DNA of 64,000 nt, from the NCBI RefSeq assembly GCF_024464185.1, contig NZ_JANHAU010000001.1, positions 310,001 through 374,000 on the forward strand. Reading direction: 5' to 3'. This DNA comes from Haloarchaeobius salinus. GTDB lineage: Archaea > Halobacteriota > Halobacteria > Halobacteriales > Natrialbaceae. The notes beneath the pieces were generated by a model that saw only the letters and a list, made by a program, of their open reading frames with translations, did not search any database and was not told the origin of the DNA. Positions 1-8,466 of this stretch are shown here, in pieces (position 1 is the stretch's first letter; every line of letters begins with the position of its first letter). The position numbers were made by a program, and so were the translations under genes.

Positions 1-2
1 CC

Positions 3-287
3 TCGCCGATCTCCGACACCACGGTGCTGTCCTCGACGTTCACCGGCGCGGACCTCGTCGACCACGTCCGCACGCAGTTCTACTACGCGGCCACCGTCGT
101 CCTCGTCGTCGCCGTCCTGATGCTGGTGTGGGGCTACACCCGGATCACGCCGTTCGTCCTGCTCCCCATCGGCATCCTCGCGCTCGTCGGCCTCGTCTAC
201 GGGCTCTCCGAACTCGACGCCGGCCGCCGGGGCATCGACCCCAAATCCGCCGGCCGGCCGTCGCGCGCCCCGGCCGACGACGACTGA
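3..287 (+). CDS. NhaC-type Na+/H+ antiporter, C-terminal end (partial)
   Basis: Only the C-terminal 94 residues are inside the window; the reading frame is open to the left edge. It begins with SPISDTTVLSSTFTGAD followed by DHVRTQ, the highly conserved late segment of NhaC-family sodium/proton antiporters. Two transmembrane helices follow and then a charged, proline-rich tail ending in DDD. The family exchanges cytoplasmic Na+ for external H+ in the membrane, which suits a salt-loving cell. An internal GTG at 24 would be a false start because the conserved motif begins before it. Confidence 0.85.
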   Translation, partial: SPISDTTVLSSTFTGADLVDHVRTQFYYAATVVLVVAVLMLVWGYTRITPFVLLPIGILALVGLVYGLSELDAGRRGIDPKSAGRPSRAPADDD

Positions 288-456
288 GGCCGACCGGGCG
301 ACCGCCCCGCCGTCCCGCGTCCCGCGCCGATACGAGGTGTCTTTTCGGATTCGAGCGTGGTCTCGGGATCCCTTTTTGCCGTGCCCACCGTCCCGTCCGC
401 CGTACGATGACGCGAGATCGCGACGACCGACGGCATCGACGACGGACGGCTCTCGC

Positions 457-971
457 ATGACCGAGCTCACGACGGACGGGTTCCCACCCTCCGCGGAGCT
501 GGCCGACGTCCTCGAACGTCCGCCGGTCCGGGCAGAGATGGTGTTGCTTCCCGTCGGCCCAACCGACGAGCATCGCGTCGAGGCGCTCGCAGCCACGGCA
601 GCCGAGGCCGCTGGGATGCTGCAGACGACGTGCGCGTCCTGCACGTGTTCACGCAGGCGCGCCTCGAACGGGTCCGCGACGAGTTGGCGGGCGACGCCGA
701 CACGGCGCTCTCGCCCGACGAGGCGGCGACGCACGTCGAACCGGTTCGAGCGGTCGCGAGCGAACTCTGCACCCCGCTCCGGCAGTGCGGGACGACGATG
801 GACGTCACGGGGTGCGTCGGCGAGGACGTGAGCCGGGAGTTCGGCGCGAAGCCCGTCTTCGTCGGCGGTCGCCGGCGGAGCCCGGTCGGGAAGGGCAGGA
901 AAGGCAGCACCGCACAGCGTGTGCTGCTCGACGCACCCTGTCCGGTGACGTTCGTCCGGGACCCGGCGTAG
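457..971 (+). pseudogene. Universal stress protein (UspA family), frameshifted
   Basis: An ATG at 457 opens a frame with RAEMVLLPVGPTDEH and AAEAAG, the first strand and helix of a UspA fold. The frame is then lost near 615-630 and continues in another frame as DDVRVLHVF and on to GSTAQRVLLDAPCPVTFVR, the typical UspA C-terminus. The segment before FVGGRRRSPVGK is also about ten residues shorter than usual and lacks a normal G-2X-G-9X-G(S/T) spacing. Two separate lesions point to a decaying gene rather than a single sequencing error. It would have been a small cytoplasmic ATP-binding stress protein. Confidence 0.7.
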
Positions 972-1055
972 CTCGTCGGCTGCCGACCAGTTCCGGTCCG
1001 GGGCGCACCCTGATGTCCCCGCGTGGCGTACCACCGACGACCGACTCCACCTCCC

Positions 1056-1472
1056 ATGCACGTCCCCATCTTCGGCACCACCATCGAGATCGACGAGAGC
1101 CACATCGCCGAACCGCCCGCGGTCGTTCGCGAGCAGGTCCGCGAGTACGCACGGGGCGAGCGCGAGACGTTCGACCTGACGGTCACCACACCCGAGGGCC
1201 TGACCGGCGACGTGATGGCCGCCATGGCAGACATCCCCTACGGCGAGACACGCACGTACGGGGAGCTCGCGGCCGACCTCGACACCGCTCCCGTCGCCGT
1301 CGGCCAGGCGTGCGGGCGGAACCCCGTCCCGGTACTCGTCCCCTGCCACCGCGTCGTCGGCAGCGACGGCGGGCTTAGGGGCTACTCCGGCGGCGACGGC
1401 GTCGCCACCAAGCGGCGGCTCCTCGAGTTCGAGCAGGGGACGACGCAGACGCGGCTCTCGGGGGAGTCGTAG
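1056..1472 (+). CDS. ogt: Methylated-DNA--protein-cysteine methyltransferase
   Basis: A 138-residue protein of the O6-alkylguanine-DNA alkyltransferase family, which removes alkyl groups from guanine O6 by suicidal transfer to a cysteine. The active-site motif PCHRV is present with Cys97, and the preceding IPYGETRTYGELA and following GGLRGYSGG are the conserved helix-turn-helix and binding segments. The ATG at 1056 is chosen over an earlier in-frame start at 1023 because it begins the conserved fold. It lacks the large N-terminal Ada domain. It stands alone between the broken usp gene and the arsenic operon. Confidence 0.93.
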   Translation: MHVPIFGTTIEIDESHIAEPPAVVREQVREYARGERETFDLTVTTPEGLTGDVMAAMADIPYGETRTYGELAADLDTAPVAVGQACGRNPVPVLVPCHRVVGSDGGLRGYSGGDGVATKRRLLEFEQGTTQTRLSGES

Positions 1473-1568
1473 GCACGCTCCGGGACGTCTCCACCCGTTC
1501 GACGCCCGATTCTCCGCCGTAGAACGCTCTCCGGTCCGTTCCGTAGCGACCAGCACGCGACCCCAACC

Positions 1569-1604
1569 ATTATATTAGTAGACTCTAATATTAGCATGTG
1601 CTAA
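1569..1604 (+). promoter_or_regulatory. arsR promoter with two palindromic operator sites
   Basis: A TATA-like stretch (TTATATTA, about 1569-1576) lies 30-35 bp before the arsR start. It overlaps an imperfect palindrome TTAG...CTAA (1575-1588) and is followed by TTAGCATGTGCTAA (1591-1604), a 6-bp inverted repeat ending one base before the ATG. Sites on and just after the TATA box would let ArsR block transcription until arsenite binds; this autoregulation is inferred from the family. The lack of leader suggests a leaderless mRNA. Confidence 0.65.
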
Positions 1605-1605
1605 A

Positions 1606-1986
1606 ATGAGTGAACGGTCGACCACCACCCCACCGACGGACGCACAGACCGAGCAGGGGACCGGCTGCTGTTCGGGGGCCCACTCGCACTCCCTGCCGGA
1701 ATCGGCGGTCGCCACCGACGTCGAGCTCCTCGCGACGCTCGGGAACGACACCCGCTACGAGGCGCTCCGGGTCATCGCCGAGGCAGACGACGACGTCTGC
1801 GTCTGCGAGATCGAGCCCGCACTCGGCGTGAGCCAGGGCGCGGTCAGCCAGGCGCTCTCCCGGCTGTTCAGCGCCGGCCTCGTCGAGCGACGGAAGGAGG
1901 GTCGCTGGCGGTACTACTCGCCGACGCCCCGGGCGGAACGACTGCTCGCCGCACTCGACGAGACGAGAGGCGACGACCGTGACTGA
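1606..1986 (+). CDS. arsR: ArsR-family arsenic-responsive repressor
   Basis: A 126-residue winged-helix regulator. The metalloid-sensing motif DVCVCEIEPALG (Cys65, Cys67) sits at the start of the DNA-recognition region, as in classical ArsR, followed by SQGAVSQALSRL (recognition helix) and a wing GLVERRKEGRWRYY. An N-terminal CCSGAHSH segment adds two cysteines that could serve as extra ligands. It heads an operon with arsM and arsN2, and palindromes overlap its own promoter, so it is expected to repress the operon until As(III) or Sb(III) binds. Its stop overlaps the arsM start. Confidence 0.93.
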   Translation: MSERSTTTPPTDAQTEQGTGCCSGAHSHSLPESAVATDVELLATLGNDTRYEALRVIAEADDDVCVCEIEPALGVSQGAVSQALSRLFSAGLVERRKEGRWRYYSPTPRAERLLAALDETRGDDRD

Positions 1987-2827
1987 CAGACAGTCCACCA
2001 CCGACACGGCTGCCGGCCTCGACGCGGCGACCCAGCGGGCCGCCGTACGTGAACGCTACGGACGCATCGCCGAGGAGTCCGGCTCGTGTTGCGACGACAG
2101 CGCCTCCTGCTGCGCCGAGACGGCTGACGGCGACGGCCGGAACGAGGTTTCGAAGCAGCACGGCTACTCGGCCGCCGACCTCGCCGCCGTCGACGGCGAC
2201 GCGAACCTGAACCTCGGCTGTGGCAACCCGACCGCCATCGCCAGCCTCGACGCGGGCGACACCGTCCTCGACCTCGGCTCCGGCGGCGGCTTCGACTGCT
2301 TCCTGGCCGCCCGCGAGGTCGGCCCCGACGGCCACGTCGTCGGCGTCGACATGACGCCCGAGATGGTCGAGACGGCCCGCGACAACGTCGCGGCGAACGA
2401 CACCACGAACGTCGAGTTCCGCCTCGGCGAGATCGAACACCTCCCGGTCGCCGACGCGTCCGTCGACGTCGTCATCTCGAACTGCGTCGTCAACCTCTCG
2501 CCCGACAAGCCGCAGGTCCTCCGTGAGGCCTACCGCGTCCTCCGCCCCGGCGGTCGCGTCGCCATCTCCGACGTCGTCCTGACCGCCGACCTCCCGGGCG
2601 ACCTGCGGGTCGACCCGGAATCGGTCGCGGGCTGTGTCGGCGGCGCGGCGTCGATCCCCGAACTCGAGTCGATGCTGACCGAGGCCGGCTTCGTCGACGT
2701 CGCCATCGAGCCGAAGGACGACAGCGACGAGTTCATCCGCGAGTGGGACGACGCGCTCGACCTGAGCGAGTACATCGTCGCCGCGGCCATCGAGGCCGAG
2801 CGGCCGGACCCGGAGGTGTCCTCGTAG
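1979..2827 (+). CDS. arsM: Arsenite S-adenosylmethionine methyltransferase
   Basis: A 282-residue class I SAM methyltransferase that converts As(III) to methylated arsenicals. The SAM motif is VLDLGSGGGFDCFLA, then VGVDMTPEMV. The cysteines known to bind arsenite in ArsM are matched by C169 (ISNCVVNLSP) and C219 (ESVAGCVGGA), and the N-terminus carries two CC pairs (37-38, 44-45). The start is a GTG overlapping the arsR stop by eight bases, showing tight translational coupling. Length and motifs agree well with prokaryotic ArsM. Confidence 0.95.
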   Translation: MTDRQSTTDTAAGLDAATQRAAVRERYGRIAEESGSCCDDSASCCAETADGDGRNEVSKQHGYSAADLAAVDGDANLNLGCGNPTAIASLDAGDTVLDLGSGGGFDCFLAAREVGPDGHVVGVDMTPEMVETARDNVAANDTTNVEFRLGEIEHLPVADASVDVVISNCVVNLSPDKPQVLREAYRVLRPGGRVAISDVVLTADLPGDLRVDPESVAGCVGGAASIPELESMLTEAGFVDVAIEPKDDSDEFIREWDDALDLSEYIVAAAIEAERPDPEVSS

Positions 2828-2910
2828 CACGTGGCCGCCGCCCGCCCCCAGCGACGCAGGCGGAACGACAGTCCCGGCTTCCAGCCACCCTCGCCCACGA
2901 ACCCATCCCG

Positions 2911-3204
2911 ATGTCACGACCACCATTCGACCCCCGACTCCGCCAGTTCGCCGACCAGCCCACGTGGCGACGCATCGCCGCGAGCTACCTGCTGCTCGCC
3001 GCGATACCGTTCGCGCTGTGGGCCGTGAGCAACCCGCTCGTGGCCACGACGGCGCTCGTCGGCGTCGCCACACTCGTCACCGGCGGCCGGCACGCGTACC
3101 GATTCGCACGGTGCCTCCGGCACTGCAAGCGCATCACGGTCGACCTGTTCGGTAGCGCCCAGGTCACCGTCACCCGCCCCTCCGCGGATGACGTCTGCTG
3201 TTGA
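2911..3204 (+). CDS. Small membrane protein of the arsenic operon
   Basis: A 97-residue protein, start ATG at 2911, with two predicted transmembrane helices (YLLLAAIPFALWAVS and ALVGVATLVTGG). The tail contains CLRHCKRITVDLF and ends in DDVCC, so four cysteines lie on one side of the membrane. No named family was recognised. It lies between arsM and arsN2 in the same direction with short gaps, so a role in arsenic handling is inferred; the cysteine pairs could bind metalloid, but this is a guess. Confidence 0.7.
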   Translation: MSRPPFDPRLRQFADQPTWRRIAASYLLLAAIPFALWAVSNPLVATTALVGVATLVTGGRHAYRFARCLRHCKRITVDLFGSAQVTVTRPSADDVCC

Positions 3205-3217
3205 GCACCGCGACGCC

Positions 3218-3697
3218 ATGACCGACATCACCCTGCGGCGAGCGGACGAGTCCGACTACGGCCGCATCGAGTCCCTGCTGGCGGCGAACGACCTCCCACA
3301 CCAGGACGTGCGGGACGGCGTGGGCGAGTTCTTCATCGCCGAGACGGACGACGAGTGTGTCGGTATCGGGGGCCTCGAGACCGACGGCTCGGACGGCCTG
3401 CTCCGCTCGCTCGTCGTCGCCGAACAGTCCCGGGGAGAGGGCTACGGCACGGCGCTCTGTGACGCCCTCGAGACGTCCGCCCGGGAGAACGGCGTCGAGA
3501 CCCTGTACCTGCTGACGACGACCGCCGCGCCGTTCTTCCGCCGGCGTGGGTACGAACGCGTCGAGCGCGAGAACGTCCCGGACCGGGTTCGGGACACGAC
3601 CGAGTTCGCCGACCTCTGTCCGGCGTCGGCGACCTGTATGAGGAAGGGACTCGCCGAAGTGAGCGAGGAGGAGGCCGAACGAGCAGCGGACCGGTGA
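3218..3697 (+). CDS. arsN2: Arsenic-resistance GNAT N-acetyltransferase ArsN2
   Basis: A 159-residue GNAT protein. It begins ITLRRADESDYGRIESLL, has the acetyl-CoA loop EQSRGEGYGTALC, and ends with YLLTTTAAPFFRRRGYERV and EFADLCPASATCM, a signature of the ArsN2 group found in arsenic gene clusters. The related ArsN1 acetylates an organoarsenical; the exact ArsN2 substrate is less clear. An earlier in-frame ATG at 3188 overlaps the upstream gene; 3218 is preferred because it begins the fold. Position as last gene of the operon supports the assignment. Confidence 0.85.
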   Translation: MTDITLRRADESDYGRIESLLAANDLPHQDVRDGVGEFFIAETDDECVGIGGLETDGSDGLLRSLVVAEQSRGEGYGTALCDALETSARENGVETLYLLTTTAAPFFRRRGYERVERENVPDRVRDTTEFADLCPASATCMRKGLAEVSEEEAERAADR

Positions 3698-3853
3698 ACC
3701 AGCCGGCTCGGTGCATCGTACCGTTCCGACGCGAGATGTGGACAGATACTCTTCCGGCGTTCACGTCGGTTTTCAGTCCTCTCGTGGCTGTCCCATACAA
3801 GTCAGCTAGCGGATAATGTTATGTGGTAGCAGTGGACAATACTCGGCAGCGAT

Positions 3854-4179
3854 ATGAGCGACGGTGAGCCCGCAGTGACCACGGGGGAACCGAACGGGGG
3901 GACGACACCTCCACGGAGGCCGGTCAGCAGCGCCTGCGACGGCGGACGTTGCTCCGGCTGGGGGCAGTTTCGGGTGCGATGACCGGACTGGCCGGCTGTC
4001 TGGGGGGCGACGAGGACACGGACGCGGTCTCGGACGCGCCGGCGACGGACGGGCAACCGACGGCGACGGCGACGGCGACCGCCACGTCCATCTCCACTGC
4101 GCGCACCCCGGACTGTGACTCCGGCGAGTCACTGAGTCAGTCGGACATCAACGGCGGTGTGACGGAACCCGTCGCCTGA
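3854..4179 (+). pseudogene. Twin-arginine lipoprotein, frameshifted at a G-run and truncated
   Basis: The ATG at 3854 gives MSDGEPAVTTGEPNG, then the frame must shift at a run of six G (3896-3901) to read DDTSTEAGQQ followed by a clear TAT signal, RLRRRTLLRLGAVSG, and lipobox LAGCLGG. One additional G would join the two parts. After the signal there is only a short threonine-rich linker with ATATATAT and about 25 more residues, so the mature protein is missing. It is either a relic, a phase-variable signal region or an assembly error; the short mature part favours a relic. Confidence 0.55.
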
Positions 4180-4767
4180 CCGCCTCGTCGACGTCCCGCA
4201 CGGGCACGCCTGATGCGGCTCACTCGAGTATCCGAGTACCCTCTCGAGCGTACCCGTACTGGACAGGTGCCACCACGCTCCCGCCGACAGCGAGCAGTTC
4301 AGGCTGGCCGGGGGGTAGCGCCCCGTCGTGAATCCGGCTTCGAGACGGAAAGCGACCTGCCCGAGCGGGAATCTCTGAACAGCGACGAGGAACGCATCGG
4401 TCAGTCGGCGTCCGTCCCCGCGGCACCTGCTCGGTCGGGGCTGTCCTGCGGGAGCACGTTCAACGTATCGACGATGGTGTTCGCGGCGACGAGCCCGACG
4501 AGCTGGACGACGTCGGCGTCGTCTCTCCCCGCCCGGGAGACAATCTACAGAGGAAACAAGGCGAGTGCCTCGGGGCTTGACCCCCGGGGTGGTTCACCGT
4601 GTGACCCTTCGCGACCCCGCCACCTTGCTCAAGGATCTTTGAGTTGCCGAACCGACAAAATGTAATATTAACGACAAACTATTTCAGCGAGGTTGCCCCA
4701 GGTCCGGGCATGGGAACCGTCGACGAACGACCCCCACATTCGGAGCCGGAGAGTGGGGCTGCATAGG
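4180..4767. other. Gene-poor stretch with coding relics and a promoter-like end
   Basis: No intact gene is seen. On the minus strand, about 4220-4333 reads as GALPPGQPELLAVGGSVVAP in one frame, loosely like the late part of a methyltransferase, but it is short and uncertain. A second relic is listed separately. Near 4655-4680 the sequence turns AT-rich (TGTAATATTAACG), a plausible promoter for the protease gene that follows. The mixture of coding-like pieces suggests decayed genes. Confidence 0.4.
4401..4544 (-). pseudogene. C-terminal relic, possibly carboxymuconolactone decarboxylase/AhpD-like
   Basis: On the minus strand 47 codons are open between two stops and read DDADVVQLVGLVAANTIVDT, then LNVLPQDSPD, and an acidic tail. 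The helical pattern with repeated VxLVxLVAAxT resembles the C-terminal helix of AhpD/CMD-type peroxidase-like proteins, which often end with such a helix and a charged tail. The upstream part, with its catalytic cysteines, is absent. The similarity is judged by eye and is weak. Confidence 0.3.
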
Positions 4768-5673
4768 ATGCCTGGGCCGACGCAACACACCGGTCTCAGG
4801 TCGTGGATCGAGCGGCATCAGCTGGCGGTGTTCATCGGCTTCGCGTACGCGTTCACGTGGGTGATCCAGGGCGTGGTCGCGTACCAGGGGCTGGAAGCCT
4901 CGTGGACACAGTCGATCCTCATCGGCTTCGGCGGGTTCGGCCCACCCGTCGGCGCGGCAGTCGTCATCTGGGCGAGCGGTGGGAGCCTCCGGAAGTGGGT
5001 CTCCCAGATGTTCAAGTGGCGGATCGGGGCGAGATGGTGGCTTCTCGCGTTCGGGCTCCCCTTCGTCGTCCTCGCACTGGGGAGCGGCCTGTTCGTCCTC
5101 CTGGGCGGCCCGGTCGATCTCAGCTCCGTCGAGTCCCCGCTGATCTACCTGTTCGTGTTGGCCTGGGGGACCGTCTGGGGCGGCGGCCAGGAGGACCTCG
5201 GCTGGCGAGGCTTCATGCTCCCGGTGCTGCAGGAGAAGTACAGTGCGCTCGTCTCCAGCCTCCTCGTCGGGGTCACGTGGGCGGGCTGGCATCTGCCGCT
5301 GTTCCTGAATGCGACGACCACACACGGGGGATGGCCCCTCTCACAGCAACTGCTGTGGCTCGTGTCGATCCTCGCCGGGTCCGTCCTCTGGACGTGGATG
5401 TACAACAGTACGGGCGGGAGCGTGCTGGCGGTCGCGGTGTTCCACGCGGGCATCAACGGGATGGGGCTGTACCACCCTGCTGATACGGAAGCGATGGCAC
5501 CGGACGGCGTGCCGGACCAGGCGCTGAATCTCCTGGCGGAGGCCACGGGTGCAGTCCCGATGGTCGCGATCGCCCTGCTGCTGGTCGCCGTGTACGGGGC
5601 CGACCGTCTCTCCGACCGGGCGGTCCCCGGCCGTGAGGCCGCCGGACTCGAGCCAGGCGAGCGAGGACTGTGA
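4768..5673 (+). CDS. CPBP family intramembrane metalloprotease
   Basis: A 301-residue protein with about eight hydrophobic helices and the three motifs of the CPBP (Abi/Rce1-like) family: QEDLGWRGFMLP (usually EExxWRG), TWAGWHLPLF with the metal-binding histidine, and FHAGINGMG. Members cleave substrates within the membrane; in bacteria some act in bacteriocin self-protection, while archaeal substrates are unknown. The first motif has ED instead of EE, which still offers two acids. The start at 4768 is chosen because upstream in-frame codons are basic and not membrane-like. Confidence 0.88.
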   Translation: MPGPTQHTGLRSWIERHQLAVFIGFAYAFTWVIQGVVAYQGLEASWTQSILIGFGGFGPPVGAAVVIWASGGSLRKWVSQMFKWRIGARWWLLAFGLPFVVLALGSGLFVLLGGPVDLSSVESPLIYLFVLAWGTVWGGGQEDLGWRGFMLPVLQEKYSALVSSLLVGVTWAGWHLPLFLNATTTHGGWPLSQQLLWLVSILAGSVLWTWMYNSTGGSVLAVAVFHAGINGMGLYHPADTEAMAPDGVPDQALNLLAEATGAVPMVAIALLLVAVYGADRLSDRAVPGREAAGLEPGERGL

Positions 5674-5746
5674 GCCGCTCGTGGCTCCCGGGTCGTGCTC
5701 TCGCGTTATTTTTGCGGTCCTCCAGGAGGGAACAGCTTCAGCAGCG

Positions 5747-5850
5747 ATGCGACTGGCCACGTCTCTCCGTGACCGCAGCTGGCCGACCGTCTTCGGCTAG
5801 CTGCCGATCGTCGCCCTGATGCTGCCGCCACCACCCCTCGTCGGCAGTCG
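5747..5850 (+). other. Possible membrane-protein relic with an internal stop
   Basis: An ATG at 5747 gives MRLATSLRDRSWPTVFG, a TAG (5798-5800), and then in the same frame LPIVALMLPPPPLVG, which looks like the start of a hydrophobic helix. Removing the stop would give a typical N-terminus of a small membrane protein, but nothing continues downstream. It is a possible decayed gene start. Confidence 0.25.
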
Positions 5851-5921
5851 TGAGCCGACGACTCGTCGGAAACGGTGGTGAGTGACCCGGTCCGTCGAGA
5901 CGCTCCATCGAGAACCGATGC

Positions 5922-6929
5922 TCAGAGCACCGAGTGGTACGCGTCCAGGATTCCCTCGCGCATCCGTTCGAGCGAGAACTCGTCGGCGTAGGCGCGCCCG
6001 TCGGATCGCTCGCCGCGGCGAAGCACCGCCGTCAGCGCCTCGGCAAGACCGGCATCCGTGTCGGCGACGAACGAGTTCGAGACCGGCCCGAGGCGGTCCG
6101 CAACGTCCCCGACGTCCGTGGAGACGACCGGCACGTTACACGCCATCGCCTCCTTCACCGAGTTCGGCGACCCCTCGCGTTTCGACGTGAGGACGAGCGC
6201 GTCGGCAGCGTTGTAGTAGAACGGCATCCGGTCGTGATCGACGTCGGTGACCGTCCGCAGGCTCACTGCCTCTCCGAGGCGTTCCTCGACGGCCTCGACG
6301 ACGCGAGCAGCCCGCGGGTAGTCCTTCACGGCCCGCTGTTCGGAGTACGGAAAGAGGGCCTGATGGCCGTCGGTCGGCCAGCCGACCGCCTCGCGTGCTC
6401 GCCGCCGTTCGAGCGGGCGGAACCGATCGGTGTCCACGCCGTGTGGCAGGACGCGGGAGTCACAGTCGAGGTCGGCGGCCATCCCGTCGGACATGACGAT
6501 GACCTCGTCGGCTCGCCGCGCGAAGAGCCTCGTGATCCGCCCGTACGGCCCCATCATGTCGGTCCCCCACAGCGAAACCACGACCGGGAGGTTGGGCTGT
6601 GCGAGGGCCGCAGGAGCCGTCATCCCGCTGTTCGCATGGACGAGGTCGTACTCGTCGAAGGAGCGTCGGACCGTTCGCGGGACGTATCGAAGGTACTCGA
6701 ACACCGACCGCTGACTGTCCGGGCCGGGGTGGGCCGACACCGGCAGGGTCGTCTCCGCGATCCCGGTTTCGGAAAGCGTCCGTCTCTGTTGTTGGAAGAA
6801 CGCCTCGTCTTCGGTCGTCACGAGGTTCAGTACGCGCAGTCCCTCACCTCGTCCCCGACCGCCAGACCGGTTGTCTGGCGACTCCTGCACCTGAGAGTGG
6901 TGGTCGATCCGATTCTGTCCGGTAGCCAT
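5922..6929 (-). CDS. Glycosyltransferase family 4 (GT-B fold)
   Basis: A 335-residue retaining glycosyltransferase. The N-terminal half has the GT4 acceptor fold (LRVLNLVTTEDEAFF, DLVHANSG, PVVVSLWGTD). The C-terminal half has the nucleotide-sugar site with the EX7E motif in KREGSPNSVKEAMA, then NVPVVSTDVGD. It likely transfers a sugar in the cytoplasm to a lipid-linked or surface glycan; the sugar is unknown. The ATG at 6929 leaves an N-terminal tail of about 30 residues before the fold. It is alone here and faces away from the nuclease cluster. Confidence 0.88.
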   Translation of the reverse strand: MATGQNRIDHHSQVQESPDNRSGGRGRGEGLRVLNLVTTEDEAFFQQQRRTLSETGIAETTLPVSAHPGPDSQRSVFEYLRYVPRTVRRSFDEYDLVHANSGMTAPAALAQPNLPVVVSLWGTDMMGPYGRITRLFARRADEVIVMSDGMAADLDCDSRVLPHGVDTDRFRPLERRRAREAVGWPTDGHQALFPYSEQRAVKDYPRAARVVEAVEERLGEAVSLRTVTDVDHDRMPFYYNAADALVLTSKREGSPNSVKEAMACNVPVVSTDVGDVADRLGPVSNSFVADTDAGLAEALTAVLRRGERSDGRAYADEFSLERMREGILDAYHSVL

Positions 6930-7349
6930 GCGGGGGTACGGTAACTCCCGGGTGAATCACCCATTGTTACCACGTCTTTACCCATCGATAACCGGTCGAT
7001 AGAGACTTGCTACGGTGATGGGGCCCGTTCGGGTCTGCCCCCCGAGTGGCGCGTCGACCACCGCCGTGCGCGGACGATTCGGAACCGGGACGGGGAACCG
7101 TCGGTGTGCCCGAGGGTGCTCTCGATGCCAGGGTCTCTCAGGAAGCACGACGAGGCTATGGCGTGGGTGTAACGACGGCGCCCCATTCCAGGACCCCAAT
7201 TGCTCGATACCGGCTCGAGCGCGCGACTCGAACTCGCGCCCCAGGTCGATCCACCACTGTTCGAGGCTGGAGCGTTCCTCCGATGGTCTGACGACGTCCC
7301 CCCCCATGCCGGGCAGAAGGATCATACGACACCCGCGTGACCACCCCGT
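6930..7349. other. Intergenic region, no confident gene
   Basis: Both strands stay open over much of this 420-bp stretch, but codon use is poor and no conserved motif is seen. A minus-strand segment around 7210-7330 reads like a weakly protein-like stretch (SSLEQWWIDLGREFESRA) without start context. It includes the promoter regions of the divergent glycosyltransferase and HNH genes; GTTACCACGTCTTTACC near 6964-6980 is AT-richer than its surroundings. Confidence 0.4.
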
Positions 7350-8339
7350 ATGCAGGGAGCACGCCTCCGCAGCATCGTCCCCATGTTCGGCGGGGCGACC
7401 CGGTACGTCGAGACGCTCGACGCCATCCTGGCGTTCGTCGACGCCCATAACCCGTCGACCGACGAGCTCGTCGGCTGGCACCGCGGCCAGTTCGCGAACG
7501 TGTCGAGCGCCGACTCCATCATGCGCCGTGTCCGGTACCTCCGGAAGGTCGGCTTCCTCGCCGAGACGGACGACGGCTGGACCCTCGGGCCGAACGGTGA
7601 GCAGTACACCGACGGCCACGACACGGCGACGCTGCTTCGCATCATGTGCGACCGCAACGTCGGCCTCCGCAGCCTGCTCTACGCCCTCGCCGTCGGCCCA
7701 ATGACCGTCGAAGAAATCGGTAGCCAGCAGCTCGACACCCACCCCGAACTCGGCTGGGACCCCGAGGAGACGGACATGCCGAAACAGCGCGCGAACTGGC
7801 TCCGCAGCATGGGTTTGGTGGAGAAACGTGGCGACGAGTACGCCCTGACCGACGAGGGACGCGCGTTCGTCGAGGGTGCCGTCGAAGACTGGGCAGGCAG
7901 CGACTGGGCGGTCGAGGGTGAAGCGAGTGATTCGATGACCGCTGGAACGTACGAGACCACCGTCCAGGCCCGGTCGGTCGACCCCGAGTTCCGCGCGACC
8001 GCGCTGTCCCGGTACGAACGGACGTGTCCCGTCTCCGGTGTGGACCACGCCCAACTACTCGACGTGGCGCACGTGCTCCCCTGGAGTGACTACCCCGAGC
8101 ACCGGGCGGACCCCTCGAACGTCCTCGTCCTCGACAAGACCCACCACGCCGCCTTCGACCGGAACCTGTTCACGCTCGACGAGGAGCTCCGACTCGTCGT
8201 CCAGCCTGACTTCGAGACCGGCAGTGAGGTGCTGGAGCGGACGATCCTGAATCGAGACGGGGAGCGCGTCGAGGTACCCGACGGTGCCGTGGATTCGGCG
8301 TATCTGCGGGCGCACAACGACGAACTGGCATGGGTGTGA
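7350..8339 (+). CDS. HNH endonuclease with N-terminal winged-helix region
   Basis: A 329-residue protein. Residues 15-180 look like two winged-helix units (RRVRYLRKVGFLAET and RANWLRSMGLVEKRGDEY, each followed by a beta wing), suggesting DNA binding. Residues 205-329 form an HNH_2-type nuclease: RYERTCPVSGVD, then LLDVAHVLPW (His241), SNVLVLDKTHHAAFD (Asn257, His265-266). The C-terminal domain is clearly related to that of the next gene. Likely a restriction or defence nuclease; substrate unknown. It starts the nuclease block. Confidence 0.85.
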   Translation: MQGARLRSIVPMFGGATRYVETLDAILAFVDAHNPSTDELVGWHRGQFANVSSADSIMRRVRYLRKVGFLAETDDGWTLGPNGEQYTDGHDTATLLRIMCDRNVGLRSLLYALAVGPMTVEEIGSQQLDTHPELGWDPEETDMPKQRANWLRSMGLVEKRGDEYALTDEGRAFVEGAVEDWAGSDWAVEGEASDSMTAGTYETTVQARSVDPEFRATALSRYERTCPVSGVDHAQLLDVAHVLPWSDYPEHRADPSNVLVLDKTHHAAFDRNLFTLDEELRLVVQPDFETGSEVLERTILNRDGERVEVPDGAVDSAYLRAHNDELAWV

Positions 8340-8466
8340 CCGAGGCCGAAGCTCCAGATCGTCACGGCAGGGCTCTTTTTGAACTGCTCGCTCGGTCTAG
8401 GGAGCACGTTCAGTGCCCCTCCGAGCGCCCGAACGTATTTATTGGCTGATAGAATACTGTGCCACC

